DNA from: DATMFV01 sp035555975
Lineage (GTDB): Bacteria > Verrucomicrobiota > Verrucomicrobiia > Chthoniobacterales > Chthoniobacteraceae
Assembly: GCA_035555975.1 (NCBI GenBank)
Contig: DATMFV010000088.1
Location: forward strand, 1 to 64,000
DNA length: 64,000 bases
Reading direction: 5' to 3'
Each line of letters begins with the position of its first letter. The first letter of the stretch is position 1. The notes beneath the pieces were generated by a model that worked only from the letters and a program-made list of their open reading frames with translations, ran no database searches and was not told where the DNA came from. A program made the position numbers and the translations under genes. Of the stretch, positions 34,474 through 44,534 are shown piece by piece.

Positions 34474-36954
34474 TTACTTCTCCCCGGCCTTCGCTTTTGC
34501 CTTCCCCTTGGCCGCCTTTGGCTCTCGCGGTGGGAACTCAAAGCCGACCTTCCCCTTGTCGAGCTTGAGGAAAGCGTCAAACGGGCGGTTGGTCTTCGAA
34601 GAGACAAATTTCGTGATCAGGTCGGTCTTGCCGGTTTCGATCAGCTTGCGCGCCTGTTCGGGTTCGATCTCGCGCTTGAGGATCAACCGGCCCATGCGGA
34701 AGGTACACTCCTTGCGCAAGGTCCGTTCGCACGTGTAGGCGTTCTCCAGCACCCGCACCGGGGCCTTGTGGCAGACGGGGCATTCGCCGATGACCGGGAA
34801 AACGCTCAGATCTTCGGGAATGGCGTCTTCCTCCTTCTTTTCGAACTCGAACTTCGCCTTGTGCTCCTCGTCGAGGACCAGCACGGCGGCAAACGGGCGG
34901 CCCATCTTGGAGCGGAACCCGTCGAGCGGGCCGATGCGCCGTTCGCTCAAAAGCGTCTGCACCTCTTCGGGCGAAAACTCGCGGCCTGCGAGGGTTTTCC
35001 AGAAAACGTAGTCGCACGCACGGCACCGGTAGGTCCGGTAATCCTGCTTGAGCGGCCGGGTGTGGCACTTGGGGCAGGCGACATCGAGATCGTCAAACGC
35101 CCCTTCGGGCGGTTCCGCGCCGTTGCGGATCTTTTCGACCATTTCGACGGTCAACGCGCGGATCTGGCTCATGAACTCCTCGCGCGGCAGTTCGCCCCCT
35201 TCCATCTGCTTGAGCTTGAACTCCCATTCGCCGGTCATCTCGGGCCGGGTCAGGGTGTCGATGCCGATCCCGCGCAACCCGGTGATGAGCGAAATCCCCT
35301 TTGGCGTGGCGATCAGCTCCCGCCCGTCGCGGGCGATGTATTCCTGAAGGACGAGCCCCTCGATCACCGCCGCACGGGTCGCCGGGGTGCCGAGACCCCG
35401 CGCGCTCATGGCGCTGCGGAGTTCCTCGTCGTCGATCAGTTTCCCCGCCCCTTCCATCGCGGAAAGGAGCGTCGCTTCGTTGAACCGCGCCGGGGGCTTG
35501 GTCTCGTTTTCCTTCACCTCGACCTTTTCCGTGAACGCCTCTTCGCCGGGAGCGACGGCGACGATCTGCGCCGGGCCGCTGTCCCGCGCCGCCTCCTTGC
35601 CGTAAACCGCCATCCAGCCCGGATCCTTGATGATTTTCCCCTCGGTCTTGAACGGTTCGCCTTCCACCCGGGTGATGCGGGTGGTGATCTCGAACTGCGC
35701 CGCCGGGAAGAAAACGGCAATGAAGCGCTGCGAGACGAGCCGGAAGATTTTCGCCTCATACTCGTCGAGGTTCTTTGGCGCGACCCCGGTCGGGATGATC
35801 GCGTTGTGGTCGGTCACCTTCGAGCTGTCAAAAATCCGCCGGTTCGGGCGCACCCAGCCGTTGGCGACCGCCTTTTCGGCATGGGAAACGAGGCTCGCTT
35901 CGGGGAAGTTCGACATGATGCCGCGCACGGTGGCGAGGTTGTCGTCGGGGAGGTAGCGCGAATCGGTTCGCGGGTAGGTCAGCACCTTGTGCCGTTCGTA
36001 AAGCGCCTGCGCCAGTTGCAGCGTACGCCGGGCGCTCAGGCCGAAGCGGCTGTTCGCCTCGCGCTGGAGGGTGGTCAGGTCGTAAAGGAGGGGGGGCGCC
36101 TGCGAAGTCGCCTTTTTCTCCTCGGTGACGATCCCGGGCTTGCCTTCGCACTTTGCCTTGAGGGCGTCGGCCTTTTCACGCTCGAAAATCCGCTCCGCGC
36201 GGGCATCCTCTTCGGCCCCTTTCTTGAACTTTTCGTCAAACCACCGCCCGGGGTATTCGCCCGAGGCGACCCGGAACTCCCCGTGCACCTCAAAATAGGT
36301 CCGCGGCTTGAAGGCGCGGATTTTTTCCTCCCGCTCGACCAGAATGGCGAGCGTCGGCGTCTGGACGCGGCCCGCCGTGGTCAGCCGGAAACCGCCGAGC
36401 TTCGAGTTGAACCAGGTCATGCTCCGCGTGGCATTGATGCCGACCAGCCAGTCGCTCTCCGAACGGCAGACGGCCGCGTTGGCGAGCGGGATCATCTCCT
36501 CGTCGGTGCGCAGGTGGCGGAAGGCGGTCCGGATGGCGTCCGGGGTCATCGACTGGAGCCAGAGCCGTTCCACCGGCTTCTTCACCTTGGCCATGCGGAC
36601 CAGGTTGCGAAAGATCAGCTCCCCCTCCCGCCCGGCATCGCAGGCGTTGATGATGCCGGTGACATCGGCGCGCTTCATCAGCCGCCGCAGCAGTTTGAAG
36701 CGGGTCTCGGCCTTCGAGTCGGTCGGGCTGAGTTCAAATTCCTTCGGGAGGATCGGGAGGTTCTTGATGTCCCATTTGCCCCGCTTGGGCTCCAGCCCTT
36801 CGGGGACGCACAGCTCCAGCAGATGCCCGACCGCAGACGCGATGACGTACTCCTCGTTCTCGTAAAAATCGCCCTCTTTCTTGGCTTTCCCCAGGGCGCG
36901 GGCGAGATCCCCCGCCACACTCGGCTTTTCTGCGATGACCAGTTTTTTTCCCAT
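34474..36954 (-). CDS. topB: DNA topoisomerase III (type IA)
   Basis: An 826-residue type IA topoisomerase. The Toprim domain begins KLVIAEKPSVAGDLARALG and has the acidic triad in ACDAGREGE (residues ~104-112). The active-site tyrosine is Tyr327 in VLTYPRTDSRYL. The EKPSVA signature at the N-terminus separates it from topoisomerase I, which has ESPAK. The C-terminus carries two zinc-ribbon-like units (CPKC...CRAC and CPVC...C). It is 3 nt downstream of dprA, so the two form an operon; dprA-topA order is common in bacteria, whereas here the partner is a topoisomerase III type. Confidence 0.9.
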   Translation of the reverse strand: MGKKLVIAEKPSVAGDLARALGKAKKEGDFYENEEYVIASAVGHLLELCVPEGLEPKRGKWDIKNLPILPKEFELSPTDSKAETRFKLLRRLMKRADVTGIINACDAGREGELIFRNLVRMAKVKKPVERLWLQSMTPDAIRTAFRHLRTDEEMIPLANAAVCRSESDWLVGINATRSMTWFNSKLGGFRLTTAGRVQTPTLAILVEREEKIRAFKPRTYFEVHGEFRVASGEYPGRWFDEKFKKGAEEDARAERIFEREKADALKAKCEGKPGIVTEEKKATSQAPPLLYDLTTLQREANSRFGLSARRTLQLAQALYERHKVLTYPRTDSRYLPDDNLATVRGIMSNFPEASLVSHAEKAVANGWVRPNRRIFDSSKVTDHNAIIPTGVAPKNLDEYEAKIFRLVSQRFIAVFFPAAQFEITTRITRVEGEPFKTEGKIIKDPGWMAVYGKEAARDSGPAQIVAVAPGEEAFTEKVEVKENETKPPARFNEATLLSAMEGAGKLIDDEELRSAMSARGLGTPATRAAVIEGLVLQEYIARDGRELIATPKGISLITGLRGIGIDTLTRPEMTGEWEFKLKQMEGGELPREEFMSQIRALTVEMVEKIRNGAEPPEGAFDDLDVACPKCHTRPLKQDYRTYRCRACDYVFWKTLAGREFSPEEVQTLLSERRIGPLDGFRSKMGRPFAAVLVLDEEHKAKFEFEKKEEDAIPEDLSVFPVIGECPVCHKAPVRVLENAYTCERTLRKECTFRMGRLILKREIEPEQARKLIETGKTDLITKFVSSKTNRPFDAFLKLDKGKVGFEFPPREPKAAKGKAKAKAGEK

Positions 36955-36957
36955 TGA

Positions 36958-38055
36958 TTACAAAAGTTTTACAAAATGCTGCCCGGGAAGCTGTTGAACG
37001 CGGCGCTTCATTTCAAGGGCGAGCAACGTAGAGAAGACAACCGCCGGTGGCAAATGAGATTTCGCAACGATCGTGTCGCTGGACGTCTCGCCATCGCCGA
37101 TGGCGTCGTAAACCGCGCGCTCGGTTTCATTCAGATCGTTCCTCTTTTCGGCGGTGGTGGCAAGGGGGAGTTCCCCGGGGGAAAAGAAGGCCCACTCCTC
37201 CATGATGTCGCCCGCGCCGGTGACCAGCTTGGCCCCCTGCTGGATGAGCCGGTTCGATCCCGCCGAGGTCGGCCGGTCGATCTGCCCGGGGACGACGTAG
37301 AGGGATCTCCCCTGTTCGAGCGCCTGCCCGGCGGTGATGAGCGCGCCGCTTTTCAGGCCCGCCTCGATCACCAGCAACCCTTCGCTCCAGCCGGCGACGA
37401 TCCGGTTGCGCTGCGGAAAGGTCTGCGTGTCGGGCGAGACCAGCATCGGAAACTCCGTGACCACCGCGCCCGAGCCATCCGCGATCCGCTCCGCCAGCGC
37501 CCGGTTTTCCGGCGGGTAGAGGTTGAGCAACCCCGAGCCGAGCACCGCCACCGTCCGCCCCTTGGCGGCGAGCGCCCCCTGGTGTGCGGCGGTGTCGATC
37601 CCCCGCGCCAGCCCGCTGACGACGGTCAACCCGGCGTACGCCAACTGGTAGGAGAGCTTCTTGGCCGATTCCATGCCATAGTGGGTCGTCCTGCGCGAGC
37701 CGACAATGCTGATCGCCCGGCGGTCGGCCTCGGTCAACTCGCCCCAGACGTAAAGCAGCAGCGGCGGGTTGTGGATCTCCCGCAGCAACGGCGGGTAAAG
37801 CGGGTCGCCCAGCGTGACGACCTTCGCCCCGAAATCGGCGATCCGCCCGAGTTCCGCGCTCAAGTCGACCTGCTGCTCCCAACCCGCGATGGCGGCGGCG
37901 ATCTCGGGGCCGATCCCCTCCACCCTCCACAGGGCCAACGACCCCGCCCGCAGGATCGCTTCCGGCGTTTCGAAAGCGTCGAGCAGACGGCGTACCCGCA
38001 CCGGTCCGAGCTTCGGGATCATGTTGAGGGCGATGTACGCTTCCGTTTCAGTCAC
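36958..38055 (-). CDS. dprA: DNA-processing protein DprA
   Basis: A protein of about 365 residues. The helix-hairpin region near the N-terminus (IPKLGPVRVRRLLDAF) is followed by the Rossmann-like DprA core with ISIVGSRRTTHYG, VVSGLARGIDTAAHQGAL, VAVLGSGL and SGALITAGQALEQGR. The C-terminus holds a winged-helix-like end. DprA loads RecA onto incoming single-stranded DNA during transformation. I use the GTG at 38055 (VTETEAYIAL), where homology begins; an upstream ATG at 38145 would add 30 low-complexity residues. No strong Shine-Dalgarno is visible. Confidence 0.9.
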   Translation of the reverse strand: MTETEAYIALNMIPKLGPVRVRRLLDAFETPEAILRAGSLALWRVEGIGPEIAAAIAGWEQQVDLSAELGRIADFGAKVVTLGDPLYPPLLREIHNPPLLLYVWGELTEADRRAISIVGSRRTTHYGMESAKKLSYQLAYAGLTVVSGLARGIDTAAHQGALAAKGRTVAVLGSGLLNLYPPENRALAERIADGSGAVVTEFPMLVSPDTQTFPQRNRIVAGWSEGLLVIEAGLKSGALITAGQALEQGRSLYVVPGQIDRPTSAGSNRLIQQGAKLVTGAGDIMEEWAFFSPGELPLATTAEKRNDLNETERAVYDAIGDGETSSDTIVAKSHLPPAVVFSTLLALEMKRRVQQLPGQHFVKLL

Positions 38056-38195
38056 GAGGCGGACGCTAGCACGGGTTTCGGGAAGAGTGCCAGCTTTGGC
38101 TCCTCTTTTTCCGGAAACGGAGGGCAGGGTGCGGGTAAAAACCAACGCTGCGGACGACGGAGGTCGTCCCTCCAGCAGGCAAACGGGAGGGGAAT

Positions 38196-38540
38196 TCAGG
38201 CGATCTCCGTCAACCGCGCGGAGACCTTGCCGAGGTTGACCTTCAGGTCACGCGGCGGCTCCACGAACATCAACGTCGTAAAATGCCGCCCCGGGGTTTC
38301 CCGCTGGCATTCGACGACCATCCCCTCCGCCTCGATGCGCGCGGGAAGCGCCGCTTCGTTCTCAATGGCAAAGGCGATGTTGAGCACCGTACCGATCTCA
38401 AACTGCCACCGGGCATGAAAGCGCATCCCCCGCTCGCAAATCTCGCAAAGGGCATCCTCCCCATCGGTTCCGTCCACCCCGTACTCCAGAAAAATCGAAG
38501 GACGTACGGCAGCGTGGGAAGCGGAGGAAGAGTCGGACAT
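38196..38540 (-). CDS. PilZ-domain-like protein
   Basis: A small protein of about 114 residues. The middle (EICERGMRFHARWQFEIGTVLNI) resembles the PilZ beta-barrel strand (DISxxG followed by a large/bulky strand). The Arg and Asp residues of the cyclic-di-GMP signature are not clear. Start MSDSSSAS at 38540. It lies alone between dprA and the TVP38 gene. The PilZ call is tentative. Confidence 0.5.
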   Translation of the reverse strand: MSDSSSASHAAVRPSIFLEYGVDGTDGEDALCEICERGMRFHARWQFEIGTVLNIAFAIENEAALPARIEAEGMVVECQRETPGRHFTTLMFVEPPRDLKVNLGKVSARLTEIA

Positions 38541-38789
38541 GGCGGCGGTTTTTTGAAAGACGTTGAAAGAAGAAAAAGTCACGAAAAAGTCTCGTCAACC
38601 GCCGGTCTTCGTTTGCGGGAGAGAGGCCCGCAGCACGGTATTCGGGATGATACGATGGTTTTCATGACTTTGCAGGGGAAGCCTGTTTGCAGACTTCGTT
38701 TCGAGGAACGGGGGAACCCGTTGCCCCGGCGGCGCGACAGCCCCCGGTCACCGGCTCCTTTCGTTACGCTAGCACTCTTCCCGCCGCTG

Positions 38790-39533
38790 TCAAAGCCGTT
38801 GGTTGAAATCGCCCTGTTGATCCGGAGCGGTCGCCGCCAGCAGCCGTGCGGCGATCCGCCCGAGCGCGATGAAACCGAGCAGCGTCAACAGCAGCCCGGC
38901 GATCCAGAAGGCATCCCCCCACCCTTCCCGACCGCCGCCGGAAAGCCGGTTGATCCCGAGTTGCGCCACCGTCCCCATATAGGCGTAGAGAAACATCGCC
39001 GGAGCCTGCGCCGCCGCCGTCCAGAGCATGCACGAGCCGAAGCGAATCGAACTCATCCCGTAAAGGTAACTGAGCAGGCTGGAGGGAAAGAGCGGGATGA
39101 TCTGCGTCAGAAAGATGATCTTCCACCCCTCGCGGCGGATGGCGGCGCGGAGCGCGAACCAGCGCGGGTATTGCGCCAGCCACCGCTCCAGCCAGCGCCC
39201 GGCGGCGAGCTTGCCGATGCCGAAGGAGAGCGCGGCGCTGATCATGTTGCCCGCGACCATCAGCAGCGTCCCCCACCAGAGACCGAAAAAAAGCCCCGCG
39301 CCGATCGCCAGCACCGTGCCGGGAAGCAGGAGCAGGTTGCAGGCGGCAAAGAGAAGCGGGTAGAGGAGATACCCCCACCAGCCGGTCGCCACCACCCCCT
39401 CCTGCGCGCGAACGATCCATTCCACCACCGGCAGTCGTTCCCCCGCGACCACCGCCGCCGCCAGGATCGCCCCCACGATGACCACCCGCAAGACCATCCT
39501 GCGGCCGGGCCGGAAACGGGAGAGGCGCATCAT
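38790..39533 (-). CDS. TVP38/TMEM64-family (VTT domain) membrane protein
   Basis: A 247-residue inner-membrane protein with about six hydrophobic segments. The VTT/SNARE-assoc domain shows LLLPGTVLAIGAGLFFG and IIFLTQIIPLFPSSLLSYLYG, which match the DedA/TVP38 lipid-scramblase-like group. The length is normal. It is 9 nt downstream of the methyltransferase-reductase gene. Function in lipid or membrane homeostasis is inferred from the family. Confidence 0.88.
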   Translation of the reverse strand: MMRLSRFRPGRRMVLRVVIVGAILAAAVVAGERLPVVEWIVRAQEGVVATGWWGYLLYPLLFAACNLLLLPGTVLAIGAGLFFGLWWGTLLMVAGNMISAALSFGIGKLAAGRWLERWLAQYPRWFALRAAIRREGWKIIFLTQIIPLFPSSLLSYLYGMSSIRFGSCMLWTAAAQAPAMFLYAYMGTVAQLGINRLSGGGREGWGDAFWIAGLLLTLLGFIALGRIAARLLAATAPDQQGDFNQRL

Positions 39534-39542
39534 GGGCGGGCG

Positions 39543-41411
39543 CTACCGGTTGCGGACGAACTGCGTCAGTTCCACGGTCAGTTCATAGTTGAGAAACGGC
39601 GTGATCAGGTAAATCCCGGGGAAGTGATCGAGCACGGCGGTCGCCATCTCCCGGGCGATCTCCAGCCCCTTGTTCTTGCCCGCTTCCCCTTCGAGCCCCG
39701 CCATCCTGGCGCGAATCGGGTCGGGGATCGTGATCCCGGGGACTTCGTTGTGCAGAAACTCGGTCTGCCGTCCGTTGAGCAGCGGCCAGACCCCCACAAA
39801 AACCGGGATGCCGAGCGGCCCGAGCCGTCGCGCGGTTTCCACGGCGAGCGCGGGGTCGAAAACCGGCTGCGTCATCACGTAACTCGCCCCGGCTTCGATC
39901 TTGCGGCCCAGCCGCGAGACCTGCGCGTCGAGGTTCTTGGCGTTCGGGTTAAAGGTGCAACCGTAGACAAACTTCGTCGGGTACTTGATCGCCTTCCCGG
40001 CGTAGTTGACCCCTTCGTTGAGCTGGCGGATGATCTTCATCAGCTCGATTGAGTTGACATCGTAGACCGATTTCGCGCCGGGGTGGTCCCCCGCCTTGGA
40101 GGGGTCGCCCGTGAGCGGCAGGACGTGGCGCATCCCGAGCGCCGCCATCCCAAGCAGCTCGCTTTGCAGCCCCAGAAGGTTGCGGTCGCGGCAACTGACA
40201 TGGAGGAGCGGGGTGATATTGTAGCGTTGTTTGAGGATCGAGCCGAGGGCGAGATTACCGACCCGCAGGATCGCCAGCGAATTGTCGGCCAGCGTGATCA
40301 CGTCGGCCCCCGCGCGGGCGATGGCGCATGCGCCTTTGAAATAACGCTCGATATGCATCGCCTTGGGCGGGTCGAGTTCGGCAAGAATGACCTGCTTTCC
40401 GGCGGCGAGCTTGTCGAGGATGCTCTCCTCCTCCACCTCCCACGGCGCGGGGGTGGTCGGCTCCAGCAGGCGTTCCTGCGGGGCGACGGCGATCTCGGAT
40501 TGCTCCACCAGCGGCTCGGGTCGGCGCACCGGTTTGTGCGTGACCGGGGCCAGCCCTTCGACCGCCTTGGCCATCGCGGCGATATGTTCGGGCCGGGTGC
40601 CGCAGCAGCCGCCGATCAGCCCGACCCCCTGCGCGACAAATTCGCGCGCGGAGTGCGCGAAGTATTCCGGCGTCATATGGTAAAGGAAACGCCCCTGCGA
40701 AAGTTGGGCGTGCCCGGCGTTCGGGTAAGCCGCGAGCGGCCCTTCCCCTGCCGGGATCTCTTCGAGCACATGAAGCAGCCCGCTCGGCCCGTAAATGCAG
40801 TTGAGGCCGACCACGGCAGCCCCCTCCCTGCGAAGCCGGGCGACTGCTTCCCCGATCGCGAGGCCCGACGCCAGCCGCCCTTCTTCCGGAGAGGCGAGCG
40901 AGGCGATCACCGGAAGCTTTGGCGCGAGGCGGCGGCTTTCGCCGAGCGCAAGGAGGAGTTCGTCAAAATCAAGGAACGTCTCCAGAAAAAGGAGGTCCAC
41001 CCCCCCGGCCGCGAGCGCCCCGATCTGCTCCGCAAAGAGCGCCGCGCGGTCGATCCCCCGCTCCAGCGCCTGTTCGGCGGAGGCGATCGGCCCGACCGAA
41101 CCGGCGACGTAGACCGGTTTCCCGTTGGCAGCGCCCCGGGCGAGGCGAGCCGCGGTTTCGTTGAGTTCGGCGGCGCGACCGGCCAGTCCGTACCGTTCCA
41201 GCCCGAAAGCGTTGGCGGCGAAGCTGTTGGTCTCGATCACCCTCGCCCCGGCGGCGATGTATTGTGCGTGAATGGCGGCGATCATCTCCGGCTTTGAAAA
41301 GCAGAGTTCTTCAAAGCAGTGCTCGGGCGGGATGCCGCGCTCCATCAGAAGCGTGCCCATCGCGCCGTCGCCGGGAAGGATGCGGTTTTGCAGTTCGTCG
41401 AGGAAGTCCAT
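39543..41411 (-). CDS. Homocysteine S-methyltransferase/5,10-methylenetetrahydrofolate reductase fusion (YitJ-like)
   Basis: A protein of about 622 residues. The N-terminal homocysteine methyltransferase barrel starts MDFLDELQNRILPGDGAMGT and has the zinc cysteines in LNCIYGP and GGCCGTRPEHI. The C-terminal half is a MetF-type reductase (VILAELDPPKA, ADVITLADNSLAILR, VLPLTGDP). Together the two could make methionine using a folate-derived methyl group. The start is the ATG at 41411; the longer frame adds 35 residues upstream of the barrel. No SAM riboswitch was identified in the 100 bp upstream. Confidence 0.9.
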   Translation of the reverse strand: MDFLDELQNRILPGDGAMGTLLMERGIPPEHCFEELCFSKPEMIAAIHAQYIAAGARVIETNSFAANAFGLERYGLAGRAAELNETAARLARGAANGKPVYVAGSVGPIASAEQALERGIDRAALFAEQIGALAAGGVDLLFLETFLDFDELLLALGESRRLAPKLPVIASLASPEEGRLASGLAIGEAVARLRREGAAVVGLNCIYGPSGLLHVLEEIPAGEGPLAAYPNAGHAQLSQGRFLYHMTPEYFAHSAREFVAQGVGLIGGCCGTRPEHIAAMAKAVEGLAPVTHKPVRRPEPLVEQSEIAVAPQERLLEPTTPAPWEVEEESILDKLAAGKQVILAELDPPKAMHIERYFKGACAIARAGADVITLADNSLAILRVGNLALGSILKQRYNITPLLHVSCRDRNLLGLQSELLGMAALGMRHVLPLTGDPSKAGDHPGAKSVYDVNSIELMKIIRQLNEGVNYAGKAIKYPTKFVYGCTFNPNAKNLDAQVSRLGRKIEAGASYVMTQPVFDPALAVETARRLGPLGIPVFVGVWPLLNGRQTEFLHNEVPGITIPDPIRARMAGLEGEAGKNKGLEIAREMATAVLDHFPGIYLITPFLNYELTVELTQFVRNR

Positions 41412-41512
41412 CTGGAAAAAAGAAAGAAGGACCATGAGTATCGCCACGCCGTTGCGGCTGGCCAGCGGAATTTTAGATTCCGCAGTTGACTTCCTTTTTC
41501 CGCGAGCTTTTC

Positions 41513-42415
41513 TCAAAAGCGGGCCCGTCGTCTGCGCGATCCGGCAACGACCGCGAAGAGGAATCCGGCACCGGTCAGGATGGCGGTCTGCGGCTCCGGA
41601 ATGACATGGACGGAATAGAGATAGTCGTAGACTTCACCCACGTCGTGGTTGCTCAAAGCCGTGTCGTAGATCAGTACGGAGGCGATCTGGCCGTCGAGTC
41701 CCCAGCTTCCGCCGCTGTTGGAGCCGATGGAGAGGAATTCGCCCGATCCCTTGATATTTTCCAGACTCAGGGTGCCGGGGTTGGTGGTTTCCTGATCGCC
41801 CACGCGAAGGGTGGTGGTGCCGTCGCTGGAAACCCGCGCGACGATGACGAGATAACCCTCCGTATAGCCGGTGGGGAGGGAGAGGCTGTGGTTCAGGAAC
41901 GCTCCCGGGCCCGAGGAGGGAAACGTGGAATCAATCACCCGGAACTCGACCTTGTTGCTCTCACGAATGCCAAGATAAAAGCCGTCGTTGTTGCTGGTGC
42001 CGCCCTTGTCGTCGAGAAACATCTGGTTTCTGCCCAGCTCTTTGAGCGAGACGACCACGAAAGCCGTCATCTCGTTTTGCATCGCCCCCTGCGCTCCCGC
42101 GGCCCGGAGTTGGCGGCTGCCGTCGAAACGGATCGACGGCGTACCGGACGGGAGGTAGAGCGGCTGTTGTTCCGTGGCGGGCGGTGCGGCGTGGTAGGTT
42201 GTGCCGCCGCTTTGGTCGTTCCATTGGGTGACCCGGTTGGCCCCCGTGACGTTCACGCCCTCTCTGGCATCCAGCCAGAGTTGCAGGCCGTTGACTTCCG
42301 TGGGGCTGAGGATGGCGCCGTGAGCCGATGGATTAAGGAGGCCAAGCGTTAGAATGGCCAGCGCGGAGTATTTGCCTGCGAAGGCAACGAGGGGAGCAAG
42401 GGGGAGGATTTTCAT
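41513..42415 (-). CDS. LamG-type PEP-CTERM surface protein (locus C)
   Basis: A 300-residue protein with a signal peptide, then a concanavalin-like (LamG) domain (LQLWLDAREGVN, FDGSRQLRAAG, DGQIASVLIYDTALS) and the anchor IPEPQ plus hydrophobic helix plus SRRRRARF. LamG domains bind glycans or proteins. It is 6 nt downstream of the 703-residue enzyme and belongs to locus C. It is a PEP-CTERM counterpart of the LamG protein in locus D (54880-55590), which has no anchor. Confidence 0.88.
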   Translation of the reverse strand: MKILPLAPLVAFAGKYSALAILTLGLLNPSAHGAILSPTEVNGLQLWLDAREGVNVTGANRVTQWNDQSGGTTYHAAPPATEQQPLYLPSGTPSIRFDGSRQLRAAGAQGAMQNEMTAFVVVSLKELGRNQMFLDDKGGTSNNDGFYLGIRESNKVEFRVIDSTFPSSGPGAFLNHSLSLPTGYTEGYLVIVARVSSDGTTTLRVGDQETTNPGTLSLENIKGSGEFLSIGSNSGGSWGLDGQIASVLIYDTALSNHDVGEVYDYLYSVHVIPEPQTAILTGAGFLFAVVAGSRRRRARF

Positions 42416-42421
42416 GGTTCT

Positions 42422-44533
42422 TTAGAGTTTGAGAAGAAGCGCTTCCCGGGAAGGAAGCTCAATGGTCTGGTCCTGTATTTCCACGCTTGCGCCCGAGACG
42501 CCGCGATGAATCGTCGGCTCGGCCTCCGGTGGGAGCTGAAGCTGGGAAAAGGTTAGGGTGGTCGCCTGGTCGGCGGCATTAAAGAGGGCGATGTAACGAG
42601 CCTCGCTGTCCCGGATGCGCAGGGCGATCACCCCGTCCCTCTCCAGCAATAGCCGGACGTCGGCAGGCGGAGTGCCCTCAGGGTAGATATCAACGATGGC
42701 GTGCCACGAGTCGCCCGCTGCATAGTCATGGGGCGGCGTCATCTTTTCTTCGAGGTAGTGAACGCCGCCGGTCTCGTCGGTCAGGTAGAGTCCGACCCAT
42801 TGTTTGTCGCGATGCCGGGCGACGTAGGCACGGCTGGGGGCCTGCCCCACGCGGGGATAATCATGTTCGTGGATGTGATAGATCAGGCCGCCCGCCAGAT
42901 AGCGGTGATCATCCAGCCGGGAAAGGGTGTCCACCTGGGAAAAGCTGTTCCAGAGGGCCACCCCGTAGGCTTTGTTTGGTTTGAGGCAGGTGGTTCGGGC
43001 GTAGCCGACGATCCGTTCCGGTGTGGTAAACCAGAGTTGCCCGATCAACCAATCTCCGCTACGTTCCAGTCGTTCCTCCAGTTTACCGTCTTCCGCCCAG
43101 TGGCTGGAGAGGGGGTGATAGGTGGTCGCGACGACCCCGAGATTTCCGGCATGAACGACGCCGACGGGCGGTCTTTCCGGCGCGGGTTCCTTTCCCGGGT
43201 GCCAAGACAAAATCCAGAGGCTGCCGAGGTCGTCGCGCCCCGCTGCGGGGTTGGGGTTCTTGCGGATGATGGGGGTGACACGTTGGAGGATCGCCTTGAG
43301 ATCCCGTCCCTTGGTCAGGAGCGTGGCACCGGCCATGGTCCCGGCATGGGCTCCGGCCTGTACGGTGTAGTTGAACGCTCCGAACCGGCCCCGGATGCCG
43401 ATCCGGTTGGCATCATAGAAAGCATAGTCATCGGGAAGCGGTTCCGGGCGGATGGAGGCGATGGCGCGGACGAAAAGACCGCTTGCCAGCGTGCGGGTGG
43501 ACAAGGTTCTGTTATCGTAGAAGAGCCCCCTCCGCGTCTCCTCAAGGGCCAGGTAAGCGATCTGGGGGTCTCCCGTCATGAACGCCAGCGCCCCCGTGGC
43601 AAACGGCATGCTGGAAGTGCGCGGAAGGTGTTTCCACCAGATGACGGAATAGTATTCATTATATCCCGGTGAGATGAGATTTTTCTTGTAGGAAGAGACC
43701 AGCCCCCGGGCAAACTCATCCAGTTTCTGCACGAAGGAAGCCGCTTCCGGGAGAGTGCTTACGGCGAGCCGCGCCATGCCAAGTTCGTAGAGGGTGGAAT
43801 CGGTATACCAATAGACAGGGCCGAAGTAAGGGGTGTTCCTCATGTACTCCAGCGCTCCATCGCTCCCCCTGCACCGGTACAGTTCGTCAAACCAGTGGGA
43901 TGTCCTGTGCAGATAACCGGTGTCGCCGGTCGAAAGGTAGGCATAGGTCAGGTTCAGGATGGCCACACCATAAAACCACGGTTGTTCGTGCGTTGGGCTT
44001 TTCTCAAGATCCCGCCAGTAGGCGGCGTGTTTCTCCAGTGATCTGCGGATGGCCCGGAGGCGTTCCGGGCCGAGAGCCTCTGCCATGGCAGGGTTGCGGA
44101 TGGCGGCGATGAAGGCCATGAGCACGCCGCGATGAGACTGGTGATAGCTGACATTCACCATCGGCGGGTCCCTATAGAGCGTTTCGAGAGCAGGCGGCGC
44201 GGTCTCCGGAGCGACGTCATGGGGAACGGCGGCGTCGAGGAAGAACTGATCGATGGCCCGGGCCATCAGCTTGAGCAGACCGCGATCCTGATAATGACGC
44301 GAGGCCGGGTCCTGATAAGACCATGCGGTGGCGGCCAGAAGCGCATCGACATCCCTTGCTTTCACGGTATTTCCCTGGAGCGCCCGGTCCAGATGATCTT
44401 CGACGGCGTTGAGATAAAGATTTTGTCGGTCCGGAGCATCGGGTGATGCGCCGGCGGAGAAAAGAGGGAGCATGATGACAAAAGACAGAAATGACAGCAA
44501 GGGGCGGATGAGCGGAAGGGGAGTGACTTTCAT
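42422..44533 (-). CDS. Secreted enzyme-like protein, alpha/alpha-toroid lyase candidate (unclassified)
   Basis: A 703-residue protein with a signal peptide (LLSFLSFVIMLPLFSAGAS). The first ~370 residues are helical with YHQSHRGVLMAFIAAIRN, GYNEYYSVIWWKHLPR and WYTDSTLYELGMARLA, which suggests an alpha/alpha toroid. The last ~330 residues are beta-rich, the layout of several polysaccharide lyases and heparinases. I cannot assign a family or catalytic residues. It starts one base after the stop of the fusion regulator, so it is co-regulated with it. The polysaccharide substrate is unknown. Confidence 0.6.
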   Translation of the reverse strand: MKVTPLPLIRPLLSFLSFVIMLPLFSAGASPDAPDRQNLYLNAVEDHLDRALQGNTVKARDVDALLAATAWSYQDPASRHYQDRGLLKLMARAIDQFFLDAAVPHDVAPETAPPALETLYRDPPMVNVSYHQSHRGVLMAFIAAIRNPAMAEALGPERLRAIRRSLEKHAAYWRDLEKSPTHEQPWFYGVAILNLTYAYLSTGDTGYLHRTSHWFDELYRCRGSDGALEYMRNTPYFGPVYWYTDSTLYELGMARLAVSTLPEAASFVQKLDEFARGLVSSYKKNLISPGYNEYYSVIWWKHLPRTSSMPFATGALAFMTGDPQIAYLALEETRRGLFYDNRTLSTRTLASGLFVRAIASIRPEPLPDDYAFYDANRIGIRGRFGAFNYTVQAGAHAGTMAGATLLTKGRDLKAILQRVTPIIRKNPNPAAGRDDLGSLWILSWHPGKEPAPERPPVGVVHAGNLGVVATTYHPLSSHWAEDGKLEERLERSGDWLIGQLWFTTPERIVGYARTTCLKPNKAYGVALWNSFSQVDTLSRLDDHRYLAGGLIYHIHEHDYPRVGQAPSRAYVARHRDKQWVGLYLTDETGGVHYLEEKMTPPHDYAAGDSWHAIVDIYPEGTPPADVRLLLERDGVIALRIRDSEARYIALFNAADQATTLTFSQLQLPPEAEPTIHRGVSGASVEIQDQTIELPSREALLLKL

Positions 44534-44534
44534 G

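Noticed and set aside
34768..36957. 729-codon plus-strand frame opposite topB
   Set aside because: It mirrors the topoisomerase coding strand with no motif of its own, so it is an antisense shadow.
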